Shown here: in pieces, positions 16,480 to 25,903 of the stretch
Position numbering within the stretch: position 1 is the stretch's first letter
Layout: each line of letters begins with the position of its first letter
DNA from: Xenophilus arseniciresistens
GTDB lineage: Bacteria > Pseudomonadota > Gammaproteobacteria > Burkholderiales > Burkholderiaceae_C
Direction of reading: 5' to 3'
Assembly: GCF_028023875.1 (NCBI RefSeq)
Contig: NZ_JAQIPB010000014.1
Coordinates: 48,975 to 112,974, forward strand
DNA length: 64,000 bases
The notes under the pieces: generated by a model
Databases searched by the model: none
Told to the model about the DNA's origin: nothing
What the model saw: the letters and a program-made list of their open reading frames with translations, nothing else
Translations under genes and position numbers: made by a program

Positions 16480-17337
16480 GTGTCCTATCTCACCGATCCC
16501 ACCCCCACTTCTGCGGCCCCGGCGCCTTCACAGGCGCCCGGCGCCGCAGCTGCGCGGGCGCAGGCGGCGGTTGCTTCGGCCGGGCCATCGCCCACCTCGC
16601 TGAAGGTGATGACCGTCAACACCCACAAGGGCTTCACGGCGCTCAACCGCCGCTTCATCCTGCCCGAGCTGCGCGAGGCGGTGCGCACGGTGGGCGCCGA
16701 CGTGGTGTTCCTGCAGGAGGTGATGGGCACGCATTCGCGGCACCAGCAGCGCGTGAACAACTGGCCCGAGGCGCCGCATTACGAATTCCTGGCCGACACC
16801 ATGTGGCCGCAGTTCGCCTATGGCCGCAACGCCGTGTACCCGCGCGGGCACCATGGCAATGCGCTGCTGTCCAAGTTCCCCATCGTGCACCACCGCAACC
16901 ACGACGTGTCCATCGCCGGGCCCGAGAAGCGCGGCCTGCTGCACTGCGTGCTGCGGCTGCCGGGCCGCACGGTGGACGTGCATGCCATCTGCGCGCACCT
17001 GGGCCTGGCCGAATCGCACCGCCAGCAGCAGCTGGAGCTGCTGTGCCACATCGTGCGCGACGAGGTGCCGGCCGATGCGCCGCTGGTGGTGGCCGGTGAT
17101 TTCAACGACTGGCGCAACCGCGCGCATGCGCTGCTGGAAGAGCGTGCGGGCTTGTTCGAGGTATTCCGCAGCGCGCGCGGCGCGGCTGCGCGCACCTTCC
17201 CCTCGCGCCTGCCGCTGCTGCCGCTGGACCGTATCTATGTGCGCAACGCCCAGGCCCATGCGCCGGTGGTGCTGCCGCGCCAGCCGTGGTCGCACCTGTC
17301 GGACCATGCACCGCTGGTGGCGGAGATTTCGCTGTGA
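16480..17337 (+). CDS. ybhP: Endonuclease/exonuclease/phosphatase family protein (YbhP-like)
   Basis: Protein of 285 residues from a GTG start, with an Ala/Pro-rich N-terminus of ~40 residues. The metal-dependent EEP fold motifs are present in order: VNTHKG (about 47-52), FLQEV with the catalytic Glu, GDFNDWRN, and the terminal SDHAPL. The family includes DNase I, phospholipid phosphatases and sphingomyelinase-like enzymes. The gene is followed by clsB and ybhN homologues, the same order as the E. coli ybhP-clsB-ybhN operon, where YbhP supports cardiolipin synthesis by ClsB or acts near it. The start is uncertain because no strong ribosome-binding site is visible. Confidence 0.88.
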   Translation: MSYLTDPTPTSAAPAPSQAPGAAAARAQAAVASAGPSPTSLKVMTVNTHKGFTALNRRFILPELREAVRTVGADVVFLQEVMGTHSRHQQRVNNWPEAPHYEFLADTMWPQFAYGRNAVYPRGHHGNALLSKFPIVHHRNHDVSIAGPEKRGLLHCVLRLPGRTVDVHAICAHLGLAESHRQQQLELLCHIVRDEVPADAPLVVAGDFNDWRNRAHALLEERAGLFEVFRSARGAAARTFPSRLPLLPLDRIYVRNAQAHAPVVLPRQPWSHLSDHAPLVAEISL

Positions 17338-17377
17338 ACCCGGGCCCCAGAGCCACCGTGACGAGGACGTGACGACG

Positions 17378-18655
17378 ATGACCGGCAAGACCCGCCAATG
17401 GCATGCAGGCAACAGCGTGCGCCTGCTGGAGAACGGCGAGGAGTTCTTCCCGCGCGTGTTCGAAGCCATCCGCGCCGCCGAGCGCGAGGTGGTGATCGAG
17501 ACCTTCATCCTGTTCGAGGACAAGGTGGGCCTGGCTTTGCACGCGGCCGTGTGCGAAGCCGCGCGCCGCGGCGTGCGGGTGGACCTGATGGTGGACGGCT
17601 TCGGCTCGCCCGATCTGTCGGCCCGCTTCATCGACGAGGCGCGCGAGGCCGGCGTGCATCTGCGCGTGTTCGATCCGGGCAGGCGCCTGATGGGGCAGCG
17701 CCTGAACGTGTTTCGCCGCATGCACCGCAAGATCGTGGTGGTCGATGGGCGACTGGCCTTCGTCGGCGGCATCAACTATTCGGCCGATCACCTGCTGGAC
17801 TTCGGCCCCGAGGCCAAGCAGGACTACGCGGTGCAGATCACCGGCCCGATCGTGGATGAGATCCACCGCTTCGTGCTGCGCGCGGTGGCCGTGGGCGGCA
17901 AGGGCCATGGCTGGTTCCGCCGCCGGCTCAAGACCACGGCCGACGTGCGCAACGCGCCCACGGGCGAGGCCGAGATGATGTTCGTGGTGCGCGACAACCG
18001 GCGCCATACCAGCGACATCGAACGCCACTACCTCGCGGCCATCCGCACCGCGCGCGAGCGCATCGTCATCGCCAATGCCTACTTCTTCCCGGGCTACCGC
18101 ATGATCAAGGAGCTGCGCCGCGCCGCGCGCCGCGGCGTGGACGTGCGGCTGATCCTGCAGGGCGAGCCCGACATGCCCATCGTGAAGACGGCGGCCAGCA
18201 TGCTGTACCACCACCTGATCCACGCCGGCGTGCGCATCTACGAATATTGCGAGCGCCCGCTGCACGGCAAGGTGGCGCTCACCGATGGCGTGTGGAGCAC
18301 GGTGGGCTCGAGCAACCTCGATCCGCTGTCGTTGTCGCTGAACCTGGAAGCCAACGTGCTGATCCGCGATGCGGCCTTCAATGCGCTGCTGCATGAAAGG
18401 CTGGAGCAACTGATGTGCGAGGCCTGCCAGCAGGTGCGCTCCGAAGACCTGCAGGAGGAATGGAGCGGCTGGCGCCTGGTGCGAAGCTTCTTCGTCTTCC
18501 ACTTCATGCGCTGGTTCCCCACCTGGGCCCGCTGGCTGCCACGGCACGCGCCGCGCCTGAAGCCGGCCCACGCCACCGACCTGGCCGACGGGGCCGCGGC
18601 GCGCACGCAGGGCACGCCGGTGAACACCGGCGCGCCGCAGACGGACTGCGCCTGA
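17378..18655 (+). CDS. clsB: Cardiolipin synthase B (phospholipase D superfamily)
   Basis: Protein of 425 residues with two HKD motifs: HRKIVVVDG beginning at His116 and HGKVALTDG beginning at His296, the second followed by the GSSNLD signature. ClsB makes cardiolipin from two phosphatidylglycerol molecules and can also form phosphatidylglycerol from phosphatidylethanolamine plus glycerol. There is no N-terminal membrane anchor, as in ClsB and unlike ClsA. The C-terminal stretch after ~360 contains a hydrophobic aromatic segment (FFVFHFMRWFPTW) that may bind the membrane. The ATG at 17378 was chosen; an in-frame GTG lies nine bases upstream. It follows ybhP by 40 bases and precedes ybhN. Confidence 0.93.
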   Translation: MTGKTRQWHAGNSVRLLENGEEFFPRVFEAIRAAEREVVIETFILFEDKVGLALHAAVCEAARRGVRVDLMVDGFGSPDLSARFIDEAREAGVHLRVFDPGRRLMGQRLNVFRRMHRKIVVVDGRLAFVGGINYSADHLLDFGPEAKQDYAVQITGPIVDEIHRFVLRAVAVGGKGHGWFRRRLKTTADVRNAPTGEAEMMFVVRDNRRHTSDIERHYLAAIRTARERIVIANAYFFPGYRMIKELRRAARRGVDVRLILQGEPDMPIVKTAASMLYHHLIHAGVRIYEYCERPLHGKVALTDGVWSTVGSSNLDPLSLSLNLEANVLIRDAAFNALLHERLEQLMCEACQQVRSEDLQEEWSGWRLVRSFFVFHFMRWFPTWARWLPRHAPRLKPAHATDLADGAAARTQGTPVNTGAPQTDCA

Positions 18656-18701
18656 GCCGCGCCCTGCCGCCCCTGTGCCTTCGCCCTCGCCTCGCAATGC
18701 C

Positions 18702-19745
18702 ATGGCCGCTTCCGCCACCGCTTCCTGCCCCGCCGCCGCAGATGAAAAGCGCGCGGCGGCGGTGAAGGCCGGGCGTCCGGCGCGCATGGCCAACTGGCGC
18801 GAGAGCGCGTGGTGGCCCTGGCTCAAGCGGGTGGTGGTGCTGGGCTTCCTGGCCTTCGTGGCCGTGCTGCTGGTGTACCAGGCCCGCACGGTGGAATGGG
18901 CGGAGGTCTTCAGCGCCATGCGCGCCTACCCCTGGGCCGTGCTCGCCACTGCGGCTGCGTTTGCGGCGCTGAGCCATCTGATCTACGCCAGCTTCGACCT
19001 GATCGGGCGCCACTACACGGGCCACACCCTGCCCGCGCCCACGGTGATGGCGGTCACCTTCGTCAGCTACGCCTTCAACCTGAACATGGGCACCATCGTG
19101 GGCGCCATCGGCATGCGCGTGCGGCTGTACACCCGCCTGGGGCTGGACGCGGGCACGGTCACGCGCATCGTGGGCACCAGCATGCTCACCAACTGGCTGG
19201 GCTACTTCCTGCTGGCCGGCCTGGCCTTCGCACTCTGGCCGCCGCAGTTGCCCGAAGGCTGGCACCTGGGCACCCTGGCGCTGCGTGCACTGGGCGCGGG
19301 CATGGCGCTGCTCACCCTGGCCTACGTGGCCATGTGTGCGTTCTCCAGGCGGCGCGAATGGCAGGTGCGCGGCCAGGTCATCGACCTGCCGGGCTGGCGC
19401 ATGGCGCTGCTGCAGCTGCTCATGTCGTGCAGCAACTGGGCCGTGATGGGCGCGGCGCTTTTCGTGCTGCTGCAGGGCCACGTGAGCTACCCGCTGGCGC
19501 TGAACGTGCTGCTGATCGGCGCGGTGGCGGGCCTGCTCTCGCGCGTGCCTGCGGGCCTTGGCGTGCTGGAGTCGGTGGTGGTGGCGCTGCTGATGGGCAC
19601 CGAAGGCTCGCCCTCGCGCAACGCCCTGCTGGCGGCGGTGCTGTGCTATCGCGCCGTGTACTACTGGATCCCGCTGGGCGTGGCGGCGCTGCTGTACCTG
19701 GGCATGGAAATCAGCGCGCGCCGGCTGCGCGCCAGGGGAGCCTGA
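18702..19745 (+). CDS. ybhN: YbhN family inner membrane protein (UPF0104, lysylphosphatidylglycerol synthase TM-like)
   Basis: Membrane protein of 347 residues with about eight hydrophobic segments from residue ~33 to the end. It has the features of the UPF0104/flippase-like domain, including the SYAFNLNMGTIVG and SRVPAGLGVLESV segments conserved in YbhN. The family is related to the transmembrane part of MprF, which flips aminoacyl-phosphatidylglycerol; YbhN has been linked to phospholipid transport to the outer membrane. It is third in the ybhP-clsB-ybhN order. The start is uncertain: a GTG at 18675 would add nine residues and neither site has a strong ribosome-binding site. Confidence 0.87.
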   Translation: MAASATASCPAAADEKRAAAVKAGRPARMANWRESAWWPWLKRVVVLGFLAFVAVLLVYQARTVEWAEVFSAMRAYPWAVLATAAAFAALSHLIYASFDLIGRHYTGHTLPAPTVMAVTFVSYAFNLNMGTIVGAIGMRVRLYTRLGLDAGTVTRIVGTSMLTNWLGYFLLAGLAFALWPPQLPEGWHLGTLALRALGAGMALLTLAYVAMCAFSRRREWQVRGQVIDLPGWRMALLQLLMSCSNWAVMGAALFVLLQGHVSYPLALNVLLIGAVAGLLSRVPAGLGVLESVVVALLMGTEGSPSRNALLAAVLCYRAVYYWIPLGVAALLYLGMEISARRLRARGA

Positions 19746-19757
19746 GGGCCGCTCCGC

Positions 19758-20945
19758 TCAGCGCTCGCAGGTCAGCGTGATCAGCGCGATCTCCGAGGGC
19801 GCGCCAAAGCGCTTGGGCGGGCCCCAGTAGCCCGTGCCGCGGCTGATGTAGATCCACATCTTCTGCTGCACGCGGTGCAGCCCGGCCGTGAAGGGCTGCT
19901 GCAGCGGCACGAACAGGTTCCACGGAAAGAACTGGCCGCCATGCGTGTGGCCTGACAGCTGCAGCGTGAAGTCGGCTTCGACCGCAGCCGGCGCGCTGCG
20001 CGGCTGGTGGGCCAGCAGCACGCGGGTGTGGACCAGCGGCGGGGCGTCCCAGAGGGCACGCTGGGGGTCGCTGGCATGCTCGGCGATGAAATGGCCGGCC
20101 GTGTAGTCGGTCACGCCGGCCACCACCAGCGCGCTTTCCAGCACCTCCTCGTCGGTCTGCGCGCCCTGCACGTTGCGCGTCTGCAGCACCACGTGTTCAT
20201 TGAGCAGCACGTGCAGGCCCAGGCGGCGCAGCTCGTCGATCCAGGGCTGCGCGCCCGCGTAGTACTCGTGGTTGCCCGTGACCACGAAGGTGCCGTGCCG
20301 AGCGCGCAGCTGGCCCAGTGGCGCGATGTGCTCGCGCAGCTCGGCCACGGTGCCATCCACCAGGTCGCCGGTGATGGCCACCATGTCGGCCTTGAGCGCA
20401 TTCACGCGTTCCACGATGCGCTGGATGTAGGCGCGGCCGATGGTGTGGCCCACGTGGATGTCCGAAAGCTGCGCGATGGTGAAGCCGTGCAGCTGCTGCG
20501 GCAGCCGGGCGATGGGCACCTGCACGTGCCGCACCGTGGCCGTGCGGCGGGCATTGAAGTAGCCCACAACGCTCACGGCGGTGGCCAGGCCCAGCGCGGC
20601 CCAGGCGCTGGCCTGCTGCCAGCGCGGCAGATCCAGATCGGCCAGGCCCACCCAGTGGACGCCCGTGGCCAGCAACAGGCCGATGTCGCGCGCCAGGGTC
20701 AGCAGCAGCAGCGAAGAGAACCAGCCCATGGCCGTCAGCCCCAGCCATTGCGCACGCCGCCCGGCTGCCGAGCGCAGCCAGGGCCGCTGCACAAAAGGCA
20801 GCGGCATGCACAGCGCCGACACGGCCAGCGCCACGGGCAGCAGCAATGCCCAGGCGCCGCCCGCCTGCATCAGCGCAGGCGTGAGCCGCAGCGCCATGTA
20901 GACATGGAGCAGCGTCGTCAGGACAGTGAGCGGGACCAGGGGCAT
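19758..20945 (-). CDS. Membrane-anchored metallophosphoesterase (YaeI/YkuE type)
   Basis: Protein of 395 residues. The N-terminal ~140 residues contain about four membrane helices. The catalytic calcineurin-like domain follows, with the metal-binding motifs SDIHVG, GDLVDG, GNHEYY, and the terminal GHTHGGQ all intact. The layout matches YaeI/YkuE-like enzymes, some of which cleave UDP-diacylglucosamine or act on phosphodiesters in envelope metabolism. It converges on ybhN with a 12-base gap, so it is a separate unit. The substrate is not known. A 7-bp inverted repeat (20958-20974) lies just upstream of the start. Confidence 0.88.
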   Translation of the reverse strand: MPLVPLTVLTTLLHVYMALRLTPALMQAGGAWALLLPVALAVSALCMPLPFVQRPWLRSAAGRRAQWLGLTAMGWFSSLLLLTLARDIGLLLATGVHWVGLADLDLPRWQQASAWAALGLATAVSVVGYFNARRTATVRHVQVPIARLPQQLHGFTIAQLSDIHVGHTIGRAYIQRIVERVNALKADMVAITGDLVDGTVAELREHIAPLGQLRARHGTFVVTGNHEYYAGAQPWIDELRRLGLHVLLNEHVVLQTRNVQGAQTDEEVLESALVVAGVTDYTAGHFIAEHASDPQRALWDAPPLVHTRVLLAHQPRSAPAAVEADFTLQLSGHTHGGQFFPWNLFVPLQQPFTAGLHRVQQKMWIYISRGTGYWGPPKRFGAPSEIALITLTCER

Positions 20946-20957
20946 GGGGCGGGCATT

Positions 20958-20974
20958 ATGCTGCGTTGCAGCAT
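20958..20974. repeat. Short inverted repeat upstream of metallophosphoesterase gene
   Basis: ATGCTGC and GCAGCAT, separated by GTT, form a perfect 7-bp inverted repeat 13 bases upstream of the metallophosphoesterase start. It could be an operator or a 5' leader hairpin; there is no T-run. Confidence 0.4.
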
Positions 20975-21148
20975 ACGCTGAAGCGCGTCAGCCCGTGTCG
21001 CAAAGGAGAAACATGCTTACAAAAGTCTCCGGAAATCGCCCTGCGCCGCTTTGGGGTGGGCGGGGCCCGCTTGCCCGAGCGGGCTCCGAAGAAGGGTGAT
21101 GGGGCGCAGGCGCGGTGCGCCCGGGCCGACCGGCTGGTCGCAGCCGGC

Positions 21149-21646
21149 TCAGCGGCCCTGGGCCAGGGTCTGCCTGGGCATGGTGGCCGAGGCGATGTCG
21201 AAATTCGAAGGCCACAGGAACAGCGTGCGGCCGGGCTGGCCCAGGCGCACCACCACTTCCTGCGTCAGCGTCAGCGTGCCCAGCGTGGCCTGCACCTCAT
21301 AGGTGCCGGGCGCCAGGCGCGCCACCATCAGCGGGCCGTCGGCCTTGGCCTGCAGCACATGCTCGCCGTTGTACTTGTTGCGCATGCTGATCTGCACCGG
21401 CGCCGCGAACTTGCCGCGCGGCGCGCCGTTGACGGCGAACTCCAGCGTCGCACCCCAGCGCGGCGACACCTTTTCCATGAAGGCCAGCTCCTCCGCCCCG
21501 CGCTGGCCGCCGCACATGTATTCGACGCCCTGCGGCGCCATCTGGATCGGCGGGTTGGCCGTGGCCTGCGCAGGCGTCAGCGTGCACAGGATCAGCGCGG
21601 CGGCACCCAGGGTTGCGAGCGAGCGGGAGGAGATCGGCGAGGTCAT
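21149..21646 (-). CDS. Secreted protein with carboxypeptidase-regulatory-like beta domain
   Basis: Protein of 165 residues with a signal peptide (about 1-30, ending in ATA). A short region with MCGG, a possible metal or disulfide Cys, precedes a beta-sandwich-like segment where LAPGTYEVQATLG resembles the conserved turn of carboxypeptidase-regulatory/transthyretin-like domains. There is no catalytic motif. It is likely periplasmic or outer-surface. The ATG at 21646 starts the signal peptide best; the frame runs to 21670. Neighbours give no hint of function. Fold call is moderate. Confidence 0.65.
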   Translation of the reverse strand: MTSPISSRSLATLGAAALILCTLTPAQATANPPIQMAPQGVEYMCGGQRGAEELAFMEKVSPRWGATLEFAVNGAPRGKFAAPVQISMRNKYNGEHVLQAKADGPLMVARLAPGTYEVQATLGTLTLTQEVVVRLGQPGRTLFLWPSNFDIASATMPRQTLAQGR

Positions 21647-22068
21647 GGCGGCAGGCGTGCGGTCAGGCAAGGTGCGGAAAGAGAAACTGTGGCAGCGATC
21701 TGTAAGCGCTTGAAACCAAGGTCACCCATTCTGCTTAGCAAGAACGGGGCGCAAATTGGCGTTTACGCGGGGTGCGCTATCGCTTTGAAAGCATGCCTGC
21801 CAAGCACTGCCTTGCGCTACGAATGTTTACGAAGATCCAAATTTGTTGGCGGCGGGTGGGCCGATGGGGCGGGCCGGCCCGGTTTCCGGCTTGTTTCCGG
21901 TGGCCGTGGCGGCCCGGTGCCCCGCGCCGGGGCGCGCGCGATGCGGCCCCTGCCTACGGGCCGGCGCGGCGTGGGCGGCGTGGGGCATTTCCTGACGGGG
22001 CCAGAATGCGGGCTTGTCTGATGCCGGCGCTTCGCTGCGTTGGCTGGAATGCACCATGCGTCTTTCTC
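21647..22068. other. Long intergenic region without a convincing gene
   Basis: About 420 bases between divergent genes. The first half (about 21690-21850) is less GC-rich than the surroundings and probably holds both promoters. An open frame continues upstream of the small membrane gene at 22069, but its Arg/Pro/Gly-rich translation looks non-coding. I see no RNA gene or mobile element. Confidence 0.5.
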
Positions 22069-22377
22069 ATGAACACACGCCTTTTTTCCGACGCCCAATC
22101 CCTGGACGAGAACGGGGAGCCCGTCTCCGGCAACTGGCTCCAGACACTGCGCGAAGCCGACGCACGGCGCGCCGATCTGCCGGGCGAGCACGTGATCGTG
22201 CTGGGCCTGGGTGTGCTGGCGCTGCTGGCCGCGGGGCGCAGCCGCTCCGTGGGCGGTCGCCTGCTCAAGGCCGCCGTGGGCGGGGCGCTGATCGGCCGCG
22301 CCGCCAGCGGCACGGGCGGCCTCACGCGCTTGGCCGCGCAGGCCACGCAACTGGCTGATCGCTACCTGCCGCGCTGA
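22069..22377 (+). CDS. Small membrane protein of unknown function with glycine-zipper-like segment
   Basis: Protein of 102 residues. A hydrophilic N-terminus of ~38 residues is followed by a membrane helix (HVIVLGLGVLALLAA, about 40-55). A glycine/alanine-rich segment (AVGGALIGRAASGTGG, about 67-82) could be a second helix or a glycine zipper. The ATG at 22069 gives the natural start. No family recognised. It precedes a second small membrane protein gene by 81 bases on the same strand. Confidence 0.6.
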   Translation: MNTRLFSDAQSLDENGEPVSGNWLQTLREADARRADLPGEHVIVLGLGVLALLAAGRSRSVGGRLLKAAVGGALIGRAASGTGGLTRLAAQATQLADRYLPR

Positions 22378-22458
22378 GCCCCGCCGTGCCGTAGTGCTTC
22401 CGCTGCGGCCGACGTGGCCGGCTGTGCCACCATGGCGCCTGCATTCAGGAGCCACGCC

Positions 22459-22866
22459 ATGTCCACCGGAGCCATCCTCACCGTCCTGTCGAACATCCCC
22501 TGGGGTCAGGTGATCGACAACGCGCCCAAGGTGGCCGAAGGCGCGACGCGGCTGTGGAATTCGGTGGGCCTGCGCAAGAAGGCGGCGCCTGCTGCCGACG
22601 CCGACGCCGTGGCCACCGCACAGCCCGCGCTCGCGCCCACCGAAGCGCTCCAGGCGCGGGTGCAGGGGCTGGAAGCCGAGGTGCGCCGGCTGTCCGAACA
22701 GATGCAGGCCTCCTCGGAGCTGATCAAGGCGCTGGCGGACCAGAACGCCATGCTGGTGCAGCGCGCCGAGCTGAACCGGCGCCGGCTGCACCAGCTGGCC
22801 ATGGCGTCGGCTGCCGTGGCGGCTGCGCTGGCGACGGGGCTGCTGGGCCTGCTGCTGCGCGGCTGA
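22459..22866 (+). CDS. Coiled-coil protein with C-terminal membrane anchor
   Basis: Protein of 135 residues with AGGAG eight bases before the ATG. The middle (about 60-110) is a strongly predicted coiled coil rich in Glu, Gln, Leu and Arg. The last ~22 residues (ASAAVAAALATGLLGLLL) form a tail anchor ending in Arg-Gly. This layout fits a membrane-tethered scaffold, but the family is not recognised. It converges on the CYTH-CHAD gene with a 25-base gap. Confidence 0.7.
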   Translation: MSTGAILTVLSNIPWGQVIDNAPKVAEGATRLWNSVGLRKKAAPAADADAVATAQPALAPTEALQARVQGLEAEVRRLSEQMQASSELIKALADQNAMLVQRAELNRRRLHQLAMASAAVAAALATGLLGLLLRG

Positions 22867-22891
22867 ACCTGCTGGCCCAGGCGCTGCGGCT

Positions 22892-24448
22892 TCAGCGCCC
22901 GTTCCTGTCGTTCTGGCCTGTGTTCTTGAGGGCGTCGCGCCAGAAGGGCCTGGCATCGCGCGCGGCCGTCAGCGCCCGGGCGCAGGCCTGCACGCGCTCG
23001 GCCTCGTGCGCCTTCAGCCAGCCCACGCCGAACCACGCGGCGCTGTCGTGCGCCGTCCATTGGCGCAGCATGGCCTGGGCCACCACCTCGTCGTTGTAGT
23101 GGCCCAGCGCGTCCTGCGCGGGGCGCAGCGCTTCGAGGTAGCGCTCGCTCTTCTTGTCGCCGAACAGCGGCGCCACGAATTCGGCCAGGTAGCGCAGCCG
23201 CTTGAGCCGCTTGCGCACGCTGTGCCGCTCTTCGGGCGTCAGCCCCGTAAAGCGCCGGCCCGCGCGCCGCAGCTGGCGGTGCAGCTTGTCCAGCCGCTCG
23301 CGCACGTGGCCCAGCGCGGCTTCGGCATCGGGCCCCTGCGCCTCGTCCTCGTCGGCGCTGAAGCCGATCAGCGCCACCAGGGCCGCCTGCAGCGCGGGCG
23401 CGCGCACCACCTCGGCCGCAGAGGGCGCGTTGGCGGCGGGCGCGGGCGGGTCCAGCGGCGGTGCGCCGGCGGCCTGCAGCTGCGACTGCACGGCACCCAT
23501 CACCTCCTCGCCGTCGCGCAGCTCACCCAGCGCGCGGAAGGCGCTCACCAGCGCGGGCTCCCAGGCCTGGCCCCAGGCGGCGCCCTCGGCCGCCGGGCCG
23601 GCCAGCGGCGCCAGCGTCCGCAGGGCCGTGCGCAGGCGGCGCAGGCCGATGCGAAGCTGATGGATCTGATCGGCGTCCTCGCTGCCGGCTGCGATCTCGC
23701 TTGCGTTGGGCAATATCTGCGCCAGACAGGCGGCCACCACGGCGCGCAGCAGCGCAGGCCCGGCAGGCGCCCCGGTGGCGGCGTAGGCTGGCGGCCGGGC
23801 CTTCACGGCCGGCACCTGCGGCTTGCCGTGCAGCAGGCGCAGCCCCGCTTCGGCCTTGGAGACCGTGCTGAACCACAGCCCGTGCGCCGCCGCCCACTGC
23901 TGCGCGAGCGCGGTCAGGCCATGCACGGGGCCGGCGAGCAGCTCCAGCTCCAGCTCGCGCACGGTCGCCACGCGCGGCGCCTGTCCGTCGGACGGATGGG
24001 CGCGGATCTCGCCCAGGTCCAGCGCCAGCTCGGCCGTGCAGCCCTGGTGCTCGACCTTGCGCGTGAGGCGCCAGATGTCGGTGCCATAGGTGGGCTGCAG
24101 CGGTTTTCCTGCAGCGCCCAGCACTTCGGCCAGCCGCTCCCCCACGGGCGTGCCCGCGTGGCGCTGCACGTCGGGTTCGGGCGCGCCCGCGCCGGCCTTG
24201 GCCGGGCCCAGGTCCACGTTGTGTTCCAGACGCTGCAGCACGCCCCGGCCCGCCGCCTTGGCGGTCTGCACCCAGCGCGGGCCTTCCTTGCGCAAGCGCA
24301 GCACGATGCCCTGCGCCGCCAGGGCGTGGTCCGCCGTGTCGAAGTAGCGCGCCTGCAGCCGGGTGCGCCTTGTCCTGCCTTCGCGCAGGGCGGCTTCCAC
24401 CGCGGGCAGCCGATCGGCCGGGATGTGGAACTTGAATTCGATTTCCAT
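22892..24448 (-). CDS. CYTH and CHAD domain-containing protein (triphosphate tunnel metalloenzyme type)
   Basis: Protein of 518 residues. It begins with the CYTH signature MEIEFKF (ExExK), and residues ~1-210 form the CYTH tunnel domain, which hydrolyses inorganic triphosphate or similar substrates with a divalent metal. Residues ~235-510 form a CHAD domain with the conserved His/Arg/Lys-rich helices (HQLRIGLRRLRTALR and HSVRKRLKRLRYLAEF) that bind polyphosphate. The ATG at 24448 places the ExExK motif at residue 2, as in the family. CYTH-CHAD proteins are linked to polyphosphate granules. No ppk gene is in the window. Both motifs are intact. Confidence 0.93.
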   Translation of the reverse strand: MEIEFKFHIPADRLPAVEAALREGRTRRTRLQARYFDTADHALAAQGIVLRLRKEGPRWVQTAKAAGRGVLQRLEHNVDLGPAKAGAGAPEPDVQRHAGTPVGERLAEVLGAAGKPLQPTYGTDIWRLTRKVEHQGCTAELALDLGEIRAHPSDGQAPRVATVRELELELLAGPVHGLTALAQQWAAAHGLWFSTVSKAEAGLRLLHGKPQVPAVKARPPAYAATGAPAGPALLRAVVAACLAQILPNASEIAAGSEDADQIHQLRIGLRRLRTALRTLAPLAGPAAEGAAWGQAWEPALVSAFRALGELRDGEEVMGAVQSQLQAAGAPPLDPPAPAANAPSAAEVVRAPALQAALVALIGFSADEDEAQGPDAEAALGHVRERLDKLHRQLRRAGRRFTGLTPEERHSVRKRLKRLRYLAEFVAPLFGDKKSERYLEALRPAQDALGHYNDEVVAQAMLRQWTAHDSAAWFGVGWLKAHEAERVQACARALTAARDARPFWRDALKNTGQNDRNGR

Positions 24449-24531
24449 GGCGGGCACGGCTGCACCTGCGGCGCAGCGGAAGAAGAAGGGGCGGGGGTCG
24501 GATTGTTGCCGCTCGATTCGCGGGAGCGGCT

Positions 24532-25398
24532 TCAGGCCGCCGCCGGTGTCCCGCTCAGGGAGCCATGTTCCTGCGCATACACCTTGGTGAACTCCGCGCC
24601 CAGCAGGAAGATCTGCGCGGCGTAGTAGACCCAGGCCAGCACGGCCACCAGCGATCCCGCGGCGGCGAAGGCCTCGGTCATGCCGCTGCGGCCCAGGTAC
24701 AGCGCAATGGCCGTCTTGCCGACCTGGAACAGCAGCGAGGTCACGGCCGCGCCCACCCACACGTCACGCCAGGCGATGCGGGTCGAAGGCATGAACTTGT
24801 AGATCATGGCGAACAGCAAGGTCATGGTGGCGAAGGCGATGGCCAGGTTCAGCACCTGCAGCAGCAGCTCCCAGCCCGGCAGCAGCGCGCCCACCCAGCT
24901 GCCCAGCGCGGCCAGGAAGGCGCTCACCACCAGCGAGACCATCATCAGAAAAGCCAGGCCCAGGATCAGCCCGAAGGACAGCACGCGCGCCCACAGCGTG
25001 GCCAGCGCGCCGCCGCGTTTCTGTTCGCGCGGCACATGCCAGATGCGGTCCAGCGCGCTCTGCAGTTCGGCAAAGACGGTGGTGGCACCGATCACCAGCA
25101 CGCCAATGCCGATGGCGCCCGCCACGATGCCCTTGCCGGGGCGGCTGGCATTGGCCACCAGGGCCTGCACCGCGCCGGCTGCGTCGGCGCCCATCAGGCC
25201 CGAGAGCTGCTCCACGATCTCGCCGCGCACCGCCTCTTCACCGAACAGGTAGCCGGCCACCGCGATCACGATCATCAGCAGCGGCGCGATGGAGAACATC
25301 GTGTAGTAGCTGATGGCCGCGCCCATGCTGGGTGCGTAGTCGTCGCTCCAGGCCTGCACGGCCTTCTTGCAGAGTTGGAACAGGTCCTTGGCGCGCAT
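24532..25398 (-). CDS. YihY/BrkB family inner membrane protein
   Basis: Membrane protein of 288 residues with about six helices and the family-typical features: an N-terminal WSDDYAPSMGAAISYYTMFS segment and the PSTRIAWRDVWVGAAVTSLLF segment. The family was once called RNase BN by mistake and as BrkB was linked to serum resistance; its true role is unknown. It lies 83 bases upstream of the CYTH-CHAD gene on the same strand and may share transcription. The 93-base region before its start is purine-rich and probably holds the promoter. Confidence 0.9.
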   Translation of the reverse strand: MRAKDLFQLCKKAVQAWSDDYAPSMGAAISYYTMFSIAPLLMIVIAVAGYLFGEEAVRGEIVEQLSGLMGADAAGAVQALVANASRPGKGIVAGAIGIGVLVIGATTVFAELQSALDRIWHVPREQKRGGALATLWARVLSFGLILGLAFLMMVSLVVSAFLAALGSWVGALLPGWELLLQVLNLAIAFATMTLLFAMIYKFMPSTRIAWRDVWVGAAVTSLLFQVGKTAIALYLGRSGMTEAFAAAGSLVAVLAWVYYAAQIFLLGAEFTKVYAQEHGSLSGTPAAA

Positions 25399-25491
25399 GC
25401 GGTGTCCGTGGCAGGTGAGGGAAGAAAAAGAAAGAGAAGAAACAGGGGATCAACGGCCCCTCACCTTAGCGCATGCGCACGCGGCCGGCTG

Positions 25492-25740
25492 TCAGCCGTT
25501 GCCGGCCGGCGTCTGGGCCACGCTTTCCTGGTTGGTGGTGCTGCGGCTGCCCTTGAGGTGCAGCTCCACATCGGTGGCACGGTCGCCCACGGCGTCAATG
25601 GCTTCCTGCAGTTGCGCTTCGCTCACGTCGAGCTTGCGCGTCCATTCGCGCAGCCCGGCTTCGGAGCGCAGGTCGATGCGGTCCGGGTCGGTGCCCGAGG
25701 GCGCGATCGAGGGGTTGTCGGTGGCGGTCTTCCGGCTCAT
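25492..25740 (-). CDS. DUF3606 domain-containing small protein
   Basis: Protein of 82 residues with AAGGAG at an ideal distance before the ATG at 25740. The central segment (about 20-58) has the DUF3606 pattern: DPDRIDLRSEAGLREWTRKLDVSEAQLQ is split here as the DRIDLR and REWTRKLDVS motifs, followed by LQEAIDAVGD. Such proteins are small, acidic, and of unknown function, often annotated beside stress genes in Burkholderiales. The C-terminus is polar. No operon partner: the YihY gene downstream begins 93 bases away. Confidence 0.85.
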   Translation of the reverse strand: MSRKTATDNPSIAPSGTDPDRIDLRSEAGLREWTRKLDVSEAQLQEAIDAVGDRATDVELHLKGSRSTTNQESVAQTPAGNG

Positions 25741-25903
25741 GGCGATCTCCTTGCGGGGTGGATGAAAACACCACCCTAAAGGCGCGCCCGGCGCCGCCCA
25801 TGTAGGAACAGGCGCAGCCCGGCCACCGGTTGCCCACCACGCGGTTCGGGCTGCGGCATTGGTCGACAATGCGGCTTCAATTTCCAGCCCGAGCTTTCGC
25901 ACC